Assembly: GCF_900107455.1 (NCBI RefSeq) | Contig: NZ_FNQB01000005.1 | Location: 496,001-560,000 of the forward strand | Direction of reading: 5' to 3' | DNA length: 64,000 nucleotides | DNA from: Asanoa ishikariensis | GTDB taxonomy: Bacteria > Actinomycetota > Actinomycetes > Mycobacteriales > Micromonosporaceae | In this document: positions 1-6,884 of the stretch, piece after piece | Numbering within the stretch: position 1 is the first letter of the stretch | Layout: every line of letters starts with the position of its first letter | Program-made: the position numbers and the translations under genes | Notes under the pieces: generated by a model | What the model saw: the letters and a program-made list of their open reading frames with translations, nothing else | What the model was told of the DNA's origin: nothing | Databases searched by the model: none

Positions 1-2
1 GG

Positions 3-680
3 CACGTCGCCGAGACCAAGCTGGCCGGCCGGGACAACGTGATCTTCGCTCCTGAGTCCCATCCCGATCTCGTGCGGCTCGCAACTGGCGAGGAGAACGA
101 GGTGTCAGCGAGGATCCCCGCGGCACTGAACCTGCTCATGCATCACGCCCGTTCGCCGGAGCGACCCGAGGAGCAGATCCAGCGGTGGAGCACACTCGCG
201 CGGAGTCTCGTCGAGTCTGCTCCCTCGTCGTCGTTGAGCCCTATCCTCCTCAGTGCCTACTGGCGTGGCCTCAGCTTCATCTCCTTTCGGGGCGGCGCGC
301 ATGCGGAGACCGCTGCCATGCTCGACGAGGCGGAATGGGCAGCGGACCGGGCCGTCGAGGAGGCGGATCCCGACCGGCGTCTGCTCGCCTGTGAGAACAG
401 GTACCTAGTCGTGCTCACACGTGCCCGCGCCGCCGCGGCGGCGGGAATGTTCGATGCCGCGGAGCGGTTCCACCGATCCCTGGTACGGCAGGACCCGCTC
501 AGTGCGCAGGCGCATGTACTGCTCGGCGAGTTCCTAATGGTCCGGGAGAGGTTCCACGAGGCGGTGCCTGCCTTCGCCACTGCGGCCCGCCTTGGCGCTC
601 CATATAGCGGCTACGCCCGCAACCAGGCCATTCGTTGTGCCGCCTTGCTGAAGACACATCGCAAGCCGGCCGCGTCGTGA
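3..680 (+). CDS. TPR-like helical protein, C-terminal part (gene starts outside window)
   Basis: The frame is open from the first complete codon of the window, so only the last 225 residues are visible and the true start lies upstream. The protein is strongly helical with the small/aromatic spacing of tetratricopeptide repeats, clearest in the last third (GMFDAAERFHRSLVR followed by RERFHEAVPAFATAA). TPRs are protein-docking modules, so a scaffold or regulatory role is likely, but no enzymatic domain is visible here. The gene ends 55 nt before a methyltransferase on the same strand, which may be co-transcribed. The identity of the full protein cannot be judged from this end. Confidence 0.6.
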   Translation, partial: HVAETKLAGRDNVIFAPESHPDLVRLATGEENEVSARIPAALNLLMHHARSPERPEEQIQRWSTLARSLVESAPSSSLSPILLSAYWRGLSFISFRGGAHAETAAMLDEAEWAADRAVEEADPDRRLLACENRYLVVLTRARAAAAAGMFDAAERFHRSLVRQDPLSAQAHVLLGEFLMVRERFHEAVPAFATAARLGAPYSGYARNQAIRCAALLKTHRKPAAS

Positions 681-735
681 TCAGCTCCCCCGCAACCCTG
701 CGCCCGCTTCGCTGGATCTCCCCGGAACAACGAGG

Positions 736-1524
736 ATGCCTGCGGTGACCGGCGCCGATCGCGCAGTCGAGCAGTACTACACGGCGCTCGCCGCGACCTA
801 CTGGCGCCGTCCGCCGTACGCGCCACGTGCTGTGGACCGCATCGTCCAGGCTTCCGGCCGGCGTCCCCCGGTTCTGGTCGCGGACGTCGGCGCGGGTACC
901 GGCCATCTCACCTTCGACCTGCTCACCCGAGGCTGTTTGGTTCACGCCGTCGAACCGAACGACGCGATGCGGGCCGTCGGGATGGCTCGCATCGGGCCGA
1001 GCGACAGCGTCACCTGGTCTGCCGGCACCGGGGAGAGGACCGGTCTGACCTCCGGGCACTACGATCTCGTGACGTACGGGTCGTCGCTCGACGACACCGA
1101 CCGGCCGCGGGCAATTCGAGAAGCCGCCCGCATCCTCAAGCCCGACGGTTGGCTTGCGTGTGCCTGGAACCGGCGGGTGCTAAACGACCCGTTGCAGGCA
1201 GAGGTCGAAGCGTTGATCCGGTCCCGGGCCCCGGAGTATGGGCACCGGCGGCGGAGCCGGGACCACGCCCGGATCATCGGGGAAAGTGGTTTCTTCCATC
1301 CGCCGAGAAGGCTGCAGGAGCGGCTGTGGCATACGGTCGCCATCTGCGACTGGATCACGGCGTGGCGTTCACATGTTCCGTTGCAACGGCGGGCTGGCGC
1401 CGCCTTCGACGCCATTGTGGATGAGATCGAGCGGCTAGTGCGTGACCGCGTGTCGGGCGACGAGCTCGCCGTGCCGTACGCGACCGTGGGATGGCTGGCG
1501 CCGGTGCGCGACCTGGCCCGCTAA
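736..1524 (+). CDS. Class I SAM-dependent methyltransferase
   Basis: 262 residues. The glycine-rich SAM-binding motif I (DVGAGTG, residues 50-56) is followed by an acidic residue at the end of beta-2 (AVEPNDAM) and a motif IV region (YDLVTYGSSLDD), the Rossmann-like order of UbiE/methyltransf_11 enzymes. The length is typical. It should transfer a methyl group from SAM to an unknown small molecule or peptide in the cytoplasm. The ATG is preceded directly by a purine run (GGAACAACGAGG). It follows the TPR gene on the same strand. The substrate cannot be inferred. Confidence 0.8.
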   Translation: MPAVTGADRAVEQYYTALAATYWRRPPYAPRAVDRIVQASGRRPPVLVADVGAGTGHLTFDLLTRGCLVHAVEPNDAMRAVGMARIGPSDSVTWSAGTGERTGLTSGHYDLVTYGSSLDDTDRPRAIREAARILKPDGWLACAWNRRVLNDPLQAEVEALIRSRAPEYGHRRRSRDHARIIGESGFFHPPRRLQERLWHTVAICDWITAWRSHVPLQRRAGAAFDAIVDEIERLVRDRVSGDELAVPYATVGWLAPVRDLAR

Positions 1525-1768
1525 ATGCGGACGCGGCAATCCCCACGTAACACTTACTGCGCGCTGCCGCACAACAGTGGTCCAGCCGCCGCAGCGCTGG
1601 CGGTGACGTGGCCCCAAGGCCTGCGGCGGGCGCGGCATGTTTCCGCCATTTCGACGGCCCCGAATCTGACCCATGTGGTAATGAACGGCCAGGCGTTGAA
1701 ACAGGACCTCACGTGCCAGTCTCCGAAATCAGGTTGCGCATGTGCGAACGCCGAATGATGATCTCTGA

Positions 1769-2278
1769 GTGGGAATCGACCTGGAGCTGGCCGACGTCGC
1801 CGCAGCTCGGAATCAGTTCTTTTCTTGCCGGAAATCCGGGCGGAGCTGTGCTCATGACCCGGAGTGTGAGGAGCATTTCCACCATCTCCTCAGCCGCGGA
1901 CCCTCGGAGTTCCCGTACCGCCGGTTTTGGGATATCAACGAGAACATGCAGCTGACCGGGATGGGCTACGAGGCCGACCCTGAACATTGGGCGATCCCGG
2001 TCGGCGATCCTGACGATGAGCAGGCGCAACAGGACCGGCAGGCGGCCGACCTCAACTGGCGGTCACAGACGGTACCGGGAAAGACTGGCATTCCCGCGTT
2101 CAAGCTCCGGTCGAACGATCGATGGCTGGTGACCACGCGCGAGATCGATGAGGCACTGTCGGCGTACGCAAGAGTGCCACCAGAGCAAAGAGCTTCCCTG
2201 GAATCCGATCCGAAGTGGGTCAGTTGGCTGCAGTGGCTCGCCCTCGCCCGAGAACACGGTGGTTTCGAGGCTGAGTGA
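1769..2278 (+). CDS. Hypothetical protein
   Basis: 169 residues from a GTG that comes right after an in-frame TGA, so it is the earliest possible start; no Shine-Dalgarno sequence is evident. The protein is acidic, with a Cys/His-containing N-terminal part (CAHDPECEEHFHH) that could bind metal and a Trp-rich helical C-terminus (WVSWLQWLALAREHGG). Codon use and composition look coding from about residue 40 onward, so the N-terminus may be truncated. I do not recognise the family. The 244 nt upstream hold no convincing gene. Confidence 0.5.
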   Translation: MGIDLELADVAAARNQFFSCRKSGRSCAHDPECEEHFHHLLSRGPSEFPYRRFWDINENMQLTGMGYEADPEHWAIPVGDPDDEQAQQDRQAADLNWRSQTVPGKTGIPAFKLRSNDRWLVTTREIDEALSAYARVPPEQRASLESDPKWVSWLQWLALAREHGGFEAE

Positions 2279-2639
2279 CGGGCCTGCGCTCTGCGCCGAC
2301 GATGTCGCTTATCCACCGCTGAAACCACCCGCCGGACCGGAGAGCACGCGCCCGCTCATCGGCAGATGAGCGCGTCGGGGCTGCGGATCACCCACGGGAA
2401 CCCGAGTAGTCGCACGCGTGTCCTAATCGCGTGCCGGCTGTGCGAAGACGAGGAAGGTCCCACAGCGTCCTATTGCCCGGCGAGCAAGGCGGTGGTCACA
2501 CCTGACGCCTTGGCACGGTATGGGCGCGGCCGCGGCGCGCTCGCGTTGGAGTGAACGGCGCCCCAGTTCAACGGTCGTCAGCATCGTGTGGATCAATTCC
2601 GAGCATCGAAAGCAACCCGGCGACGGGGACGACGTAGCG
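2279..2639. other. Gap without a recognisable gene
   Basis: About 360 bp between the hypothetical protein and the CYTH remnant. Short open frames exist on both strands but none has a start with a ribosome-binding site or recognisable similarity. It may be the decayed 5' half of the CYTH gene that follows. Confidence 0.4.
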
Positions 2640-2885
2640 ATGGGGTTCCGTCCCACGGTGCGCATAGTGAAGACGCGCCGGACCGCGCAACGCAATGGTT
2701 TAGTGGTTTGCCTTGACCGGGTCAGGGGTCTGGGCACGTTCCTGGAGGTTGAGCGGATGGTCGGATCTGGGGATGAGACGGCGGTGGTTCAAGGTGAGCT
2801 AGCGTCCTTCGTGGAGTCGCTCGGTGTCGAAGCCCGTCGAACGCCCGAGACCTACGATGCGCTGATTCATGCCGCCGCCGGGTGA
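2640..2885 (+). pseudogene. Class IV (CYTH-type) adenylate cyclase remnant, C-terminal half
   Basis: The frame ending at 2885 reads through the second half of a CYTH/CyaB domain: the basic strand VRIVKTRRTA, the strand VVCLDRVRGLGTFLEVE with the conserved Glu residues, and the closing helix LASFVESLGVEARRTPETY. CYTH proteins bind triphosphate substrates in a beta tunnel; members include adenylate cyclase 2 and thiamine triphosphatase. The first half (ExExK motif and the first four strands) is missing upstream, where the frame turns non-homologous around 2635. It is therefore a fragment and unlikely to be active. It converges on a kinase-like remnant and overlaps it by 19 bp. Confidence 0.55.
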
Positions 2886-3163
2886 CGTGGCAGCTTCAGG
2901 TAGTGGTGGATGATTTTGTCCGCGACTTGGTGGGCCGGCTTTAGGCCTGCTTCGATGAGGGCTACGGGAAATCTGCGCGCACTGAGTGCTTCCGCCACCT
3001 CGAGGTAGCGCTCACGTTCGCTTGCTCCAGCCGCCGTCTCGCCGTGGTGGTATCGGCTGTAAGTGCCTCGTGCTTGGGCACGCTGCCGTGATCGTTCGGG
3101 ATCACCGATGACGATAACGGTGAGGTCGGGCGTGAGCACCCGCTGGTTCATATGCCAGATCAT
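2867..3163 (-). pseudogene. Thymidylate-kinase-like protein, C-terminal fragment
   Basis: 98 residues resembling the last third of a nucleoside-monophosphate-kinase-like P-loop protein: the strand LTVIVIGDPERSRQRAQARG (specificity and lid-arginine region), a Ser/Glu-rich linker, and a final helix. No Walker A motif or substrate-binding half is present, and sequence beyond 3163 on this strand is unrelated. This is probably the surviving 3' end of a gene that once neighboured the CYTH gene; such kinases and CYTH proteins can occur together. Family assignment is tentative. Confidence 0.4.
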
Positions 3164-3289
3164 TTCCTCTGGTATGCCGTCGCTGGTTTGCAGGACAAGG
3201 CTCGATGGAAGGTAGCGGTCTCACACGACGGTTGTTCCATACGCGAGTCTCGGCTGGATTACCCGCGTCAGGTGGTCGTAGCCGTCGGC

Positions 3290-3319
3290 GGATCCTGGGC
3301 CGCGAGCGCCCCCGCAAGC
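3290..3319 (+). repeat. 30-bp copy of the end of the GT2 gene at 57.2 kb
   Basis: This stretch matches 57231-57260 at 29 of 30 positions (starting GGATCCTGGGCCGCGAGCGC). In the other copy it encodes the C-terminus of a glycosyltransferase. Here it lies 3 nt before the start of the second homologous block (3323 onward, matching 57855 onward), whereas in the other locus about 590 bp carrying a GNAT gene separate the two blocks. Confidence 0.8.
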
Positions 3320-3322
3320 GCT

Positions 3323-3808
3323 GTCCTGTGGCGAGCTCATGATTTTCGGTGACATGTGTGAGATTGGCGCCGTTACGTTCGGCGGATGCGAATCAGGGCG
3401 GTCTTCACCGTGCTCCTTGTGGCGGCGATTCTTGTCATCGCGTTCACGTTGCCGGGTCGGGTCGAACATTGCGATGAGCGCGGACAGGTCCTCGCTGGCC
3501 TGTCGATCTTGCGTCAAGCACCCGAGGGACTGGTGTTCTCTGACGCGTACGTCGGCTGCTACCGCATGGTTGCCTACGCGGGTGGACGGCTGAACGGCGT
3601 GGCGGCGAAGGACGCGGTGGTCGCCTATTACCGGCGGGCATTGGAGCATGACGGATGGCGCATCGCGGTGGATGCGCCATCGCCGAGTGTCGCCATCCTC
3701 TGGGCCCGCAAGGAGATTCTTGGTGTCACCGCTTACCTGCGCCTCTCCGAGACGACCGCGAGCACCTACGACATGCACATCACGGACGGATTTCATGGCA
3801 GGTCATGA
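3323..3808 (+). repeat. Diverged duplicate of 57855-58347
   Basis: From GTCCTGTGGCGAGCTCATGA onward the sequence is clearly homologous to 57855-58347, covering a short leader and a complete small membrane-protein gene. Identity is high but with scattered substitutions and one 6-nt length difference in the gene, so the duplication is not recent. Confidence 0.85.
3386..3808 (+). CDS. Small membrane-anchored or secreted protein, copy 1
   Basis: 140 residues. A short basic N-terminus (MRIR) is followed by one hydrophobic segment (VLLVAAILVIAFTL, residues 9-22) and an exported-looking domain with conserved Cys, aromatic and Gly residues (GDGW-type HDGWRIAVD, DMHITDGF). I do not recognise the family. 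About 80% of residues match the protein at 57919-58347. The start is fixed by comparison: the other copy could begin upstream at 57871, but here an in-frame TGA interrupts that leader, so the shared ATG at 3386 is the best start. Likely a single-pass protein or uncleaved lipoprotein-like secreted protein with its domain outside the membrane. Confidence 0.65.
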   Translation: MRIRAVFTVLLVAAILVIAFTLPGRVEHCDERGQVLAGLSILRQAPEGLVFSDAYVGCYRMVAYAGGRLNGVAAKDAVVAYYRRALEHDGWRIAVDAPSPSVAILWARKEILGVTAYLRLSETTASTYDMHITDGFHGRS

Positions 3809-3975
3809 GGTGCTTGCCGGCACCGCCGTCCAGTGCGGGATGCGGGTAATCCGGCGCGTCGGGGTTGGCGACGGCGGCGGCGAGCAACCGTCGGCGCCGC
3901 GGTGTCGGCAGCGCGGTCCGGCTTCATGATCGCGGGCACACCGGCCTGCGGCGCGGCCACGGCATACTGACCGCC

Positions 3976-5310
3976 GTGGATGATGAGTGGCGGCTTGGCG
4001 AGACCGGGTTCGGGGCGGATTGGTCGCATGAGATGGTCTTCGCCGACGAGGTCGCCTGGAAGCGCGAGGACCTCGTGACCGGGATGGTCGAGTTCCTCCG
4101 GACACTGCCGGGCGTGACCGCGGTGGAGCACGTCGACCGGGAGGCCGTTGTGATCTCGGCTGCGGCCGTGCCGACCGGGCGGCTGTCCGCGGCGGTGCGG
4201 CGCCGGTGGGAGGAGGCCAAGCAGGAGCGGCCGCCGTGGATGGCCGCGATGGACCGGGCTGCCCGGACGGTGGAGGGGCTCACCGGTTTCCAGCGGGACG
4301 GCTGGCAGCTGACCCGTGTCGTCGACAGCCAGTTGAGCCACGTCATTAACCTCGACCACTGGAACGGCCGGGAACCGGGCGAGCATTTGATCGTGGTCGA
4401 GGCGTATGTCCGGCTGGAGCTGCCGGACGTCCACCCCCACAGCGTCCTGCGGTACAGCGGTGACCTCGACGACGCCGTGCTGCTCGGTGAGGTGATTACC
4501 GGTCGGCTGCGGCCCGCCCTCGAACCGTTGACGTCGGTGGACGCGATGCTGGAGCGGTGGCACGGCCACGAGTCGATCGAGGAGGCCGGGCGGTACCGGC
4601 TTCCCGAGATCCGGCTGCACGCTCGGGTCCTGGTATCGCGTGGCCGGCTCGCCGAGGCCCGTGACCTGTACCAGATCGACTTCGAGCGGACCCAGCCGTC
4701 GCACCGGCCGTACTTGCTGCAACGCCTCGCCGAGCTCGGCGTGCCGGCGCTGACCACGGGAAGCGACCCGCAGCTTAGCGTCACCGAGGAGGCGACCCTG
4801 ACCGCGTGGCACACGAGCACCTTGCCGCTCACCGACCGGTTGCGCGACCTCACCGGCATGCGCCTGGACGGGGCACGCAAGTCACTCGACGAGCTCTGGG
4901 CGTGGCTGCGAGATTCGCGGGACCGTCTCCAGCGGGAGTTCGCCGAGGTGGCGCCGACGCTCGCGATGTCGTACTACGGCGTGCTCGCCGGCGGCACCGA
5001 CGCCGGCCACGCGCCGCGCGATCCGTGGTACCGGGTCACAGCGGAGCTTCTCACCGCGTACGTCGGTGAGGTAGTGATCGCCCAGGCGCCGGGGACGGTG
5101 TGGGGTATCGGCGTAAACGGCGAACTGGCGTTGATCCGCCGTAGCGGGACCGGACTGCTGTGGCGGGTGCTGGCCATCGTCCATGGCGCTTTCGGCGCGC
5201 CGATCGAGGAGTTCGATCCGCACCAGCTACGCCGGCTCTCCGACGACATGCTCCGGTGGGTGAACGCGGACCCGACGAGCCAGGTCTGGATCACCCGTAC
5301 CAGCGCTTAG
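3976..5310 (+). CDS. Hypothetical cytosolic protein, 444 aa
   Basis: The frame is open from 3865 (TTG), but the GTG at 3976 is the better start: it is where the compositional coding signal begins (DDEWRLGETGFG) and a possible -10 element (CATACT, 3963-3968) lies 7 nt before it, suggesting a leaderless message. There is no signal peptide or membrane segment. The protein is rich in Trp, Glu and Arg, with an acidic N-terminal domain (about 1-170), a helical middle with TPR-like spacing (RLAEARDLYQIDFERTQP, about 230-250) and a C-terminal alpha/beta region (GTVWGIGVNGELALIRRSG). No known motif is recognised. The gene is intact and long, so a function is likely even though none can be named. Confidence 0.65.
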   Translation: MDDEWRLGETGFGADWSHEMVFADEVAWKREDLVTGMVEFLRTLPGVTAVEHVDREAVVISAAAVPTGRLSAAVRRRWEEAKQERPPWMAAMDRAARTVEGLTGFQRDGWQLTRVVDSQLSHVINLDHWNGREPGEHLIVVEAYVRLELPDVHPHSVLRYSGDLDDAVLLGEVITGRLRPALEPLTSVDAMLERWHGHESIEEAGRYRLPEIRLHARVLVSRGRLAEARDLYQIDFERTQPSHRPYLLQRLAELGVPALTTGSDPQLSVTEEATLTAWHTSTLPLTDRLRDLTGMRLDGARKSLDELWAWLRDSRDRLQREFAEVAPTLAMSYYGVLAGGTDAGHAPRDPWYRVTAELLTAYVGEVVIAQAPGTVWGIGVNGELALIRRSGTGLLWRVLAIVHGAFGAPIEEFDPHQLRRLSDDMLRWVNADPTSQVWITRTSA

Positions 5311-5773
5311 AACGGGCAGAGCCCGGCCGATTCGTGCGGAACGGCCACGGCTCCGCGTGGTGCGCAATCAGACGAAGTCGAAGCGATCGAGTCCCATGAC
5401 CTTCGTGCCCCACGCACGCACATCGGCTTGCGCCAGTCGACACGTCGACGCCAAGCCGCGGCCCGACAACCGGGCCTGCGTCACAGTCCAACTACGCCAA
5501 ACCGGACCTGTGCGAACCAACCCAAGCGCGGCCTGGTCAGGCACTTTACCGCGTTCGCAAGCCGCGTCTGGGTACGCGTTTCAGGGTGGACCCAATGTGG
5601 CACAATCTTAACCGCATTACAGCAGATCAGGGCCAGTCTGCGACCATTGCGCCTCTCCGGTTCCGACGCTTGTAACCGATAAATTGACGCTCGCAACAAA
5701 TCCTCTATCAGGTCCAGTTGGCATCGGTCAGATCCGACGGGTAAACCGACGCAATCGCGCCACGAGACGTGTT
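5311..5773. other. Intergenic region, 463 bp
   Basis: The only open frames are short and of unnatural composition. The region separates two convergent genes. I saw no clear terminator hairpin or RNA gene. GC content falls towards 5600-5780 compared with the gene before it. Confidence 0.4.
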
Positions 5774-6448
5774 TCACCGATCAAATCGGCCACTGTCCCG
5801 AGCCGTGCGCAGTAGGAGCACCCCAATGCCTCCAAGCCAGAAGAGAAAAGTGAACACGGCGATGCGCTCCATGCCGCCCTTACCAATACCGAGCCATGGT
5901 CCGGCGAAATGCAAATACGATGCGATGAAGGCGGCGGCTCCGAGAGCGCGAGAGGTCCATCGCGCTTTCCACATAGCCGAATCGCGGCGCACGAATCCAC
6001 TGGCCAGCAACCCAATATTCGCAATCGGCATGACAAGCAGAGCAGCCAGCAGGTGCATGCCGAGATTTACATCCGCCGGGAAGACTCCCACCAACACGTA
6101 ACCGACAGCGGCCAGCAGAACACAGCTGCGGGCAAGGGTTGCTCGTCTGCCTCGGCCCCACGCGCTGCGCGCCAGCACCGCACCTGCTCCGACTAGACAC
6201 CCGAGCACTATCATGCCGATATTGAATATGAGGTGCATGGGAGAGCAAATTTCGCGTCCGTCAAAGAAGCCACAGCCGACATTACCAAGGTCGCTGATAT
6301 TATTGCTCGCCCAGCTATAATCGACGGGCCACGCAGTCTCAGGAAGGAGGTTTATCATTAGCAATACCGGCGGCACCATGGCAAGGGAAATCGCACCGAC
6401 ATAAACGGGGTTGAGTTTCCCGGAAACAATTGTCTGGGTGTTGATCAT
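5774..6448 (-). CDS. DUF998 family integral membrane protein
   Basis: 224 residues with six predicted hydrophobic helices. The signature region after helix 1 (SWASNNISDLGNVGCG, about residues 46-61) is typical of DUF998 proteins (NxISDLG), followed by HLIFNIGMIVLG and FPADVNLGMHLLAALL. These proteins sit in the cytoplasmic membrane and have no established biochemical role; some are annotated as lipid- or stress-related. The ATG at 6448 gives the usual length. The gene is less GC-rich than its neighbours, a sign of different origin. The opposite-strand frames are shadows. Confidence 0.8.
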   Translation of the reverse strand: MINTQTIVSGKLNPVYVGAISLAMVPPVLLMINLLPETAWPVDYSWASNNISDLGNVGCGFFDGREICSPMHLIFNIGMIVLGCLVGAGAVLARSAWGRGRRATLARSCVLLAAVGYVLVGVFPADVNLGMHLLAALLVMPIANIGLLASGFVRRDSAMWKARWTSRALGAAAFIASYLHFAGPWLGIGKGGMERIAVFTFLFWLGGIGVLLLRTARDSGRFDR

Positions 6449-6542
6449 CGAGGCTCCGTTGTTGTTTAGAGGTATCAGGACCTTCTCATGGTCATTCGGC
6501 TATGCACCAGCACTCTGGCAATACCATCCAGGTAGTCCTAGC

Positions 6543-6670
6543 CCTACCTGCGGGCGGATAGAGAAACCGTCGACGTACACGTTGCCGTACGTCGTGCTGG
6601 GCGCAGATTCCCAGGTTGCGCCGGCCGAGAGGTCGAGCGGTCGCGTTCATGTCCACGCTTGGCGTCGGAA
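6543..6670 (-). pseudogene. Possible remnant of a secreted protein C-terminus
   Basis: On the minus strand one frame reads, without an available start codon, through about 48 residues that look coding (GATWESAPSTTYGNVYVDGF, then a Gly/Tyr/Cys-rich end) and stops at about 6523-6543. An in-frame TGA lies just upstream. It sits directly downstream of the RHS toxin gene on the same strand, where an immunity gene would be expected, but it does not look like a complete immunity protein. Family unknown. Confidence 0.25.
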
Positions 6671-6884
6671 ACCAATTTTGGCTTAGCGGCCGATGAACCT
6701 GGCGCCGCGCGCCGACGGGCATGGCACGTAGCTGTGGCCGAAATCGTCGACGCCACGGAGTTCCTACTACGCACTGCCATGGCTCACAGCGCGCCGGTCG
6801 CAGCCGGCTGGTATGCCGGCTGCGACCGATGCGCGTGACCGTCCTTAGCCGCTTGAGGGGAAGGCGGGACGCGATTCCCTTCGG

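Noticed and set aside
1525-1758. Small plus-strand ORF between the methyltransferase and the hypothetical gene
   Set aside because: No ribosome-binding site, unnatural composition (many Thr/Ala/Cys singletons) and no family.
3793-4812. A 339-residue minus-strand frame
   Set aside because: Antisense shadow of the intact 444-residue gene; Pro/Arg/His-rich and without a family.
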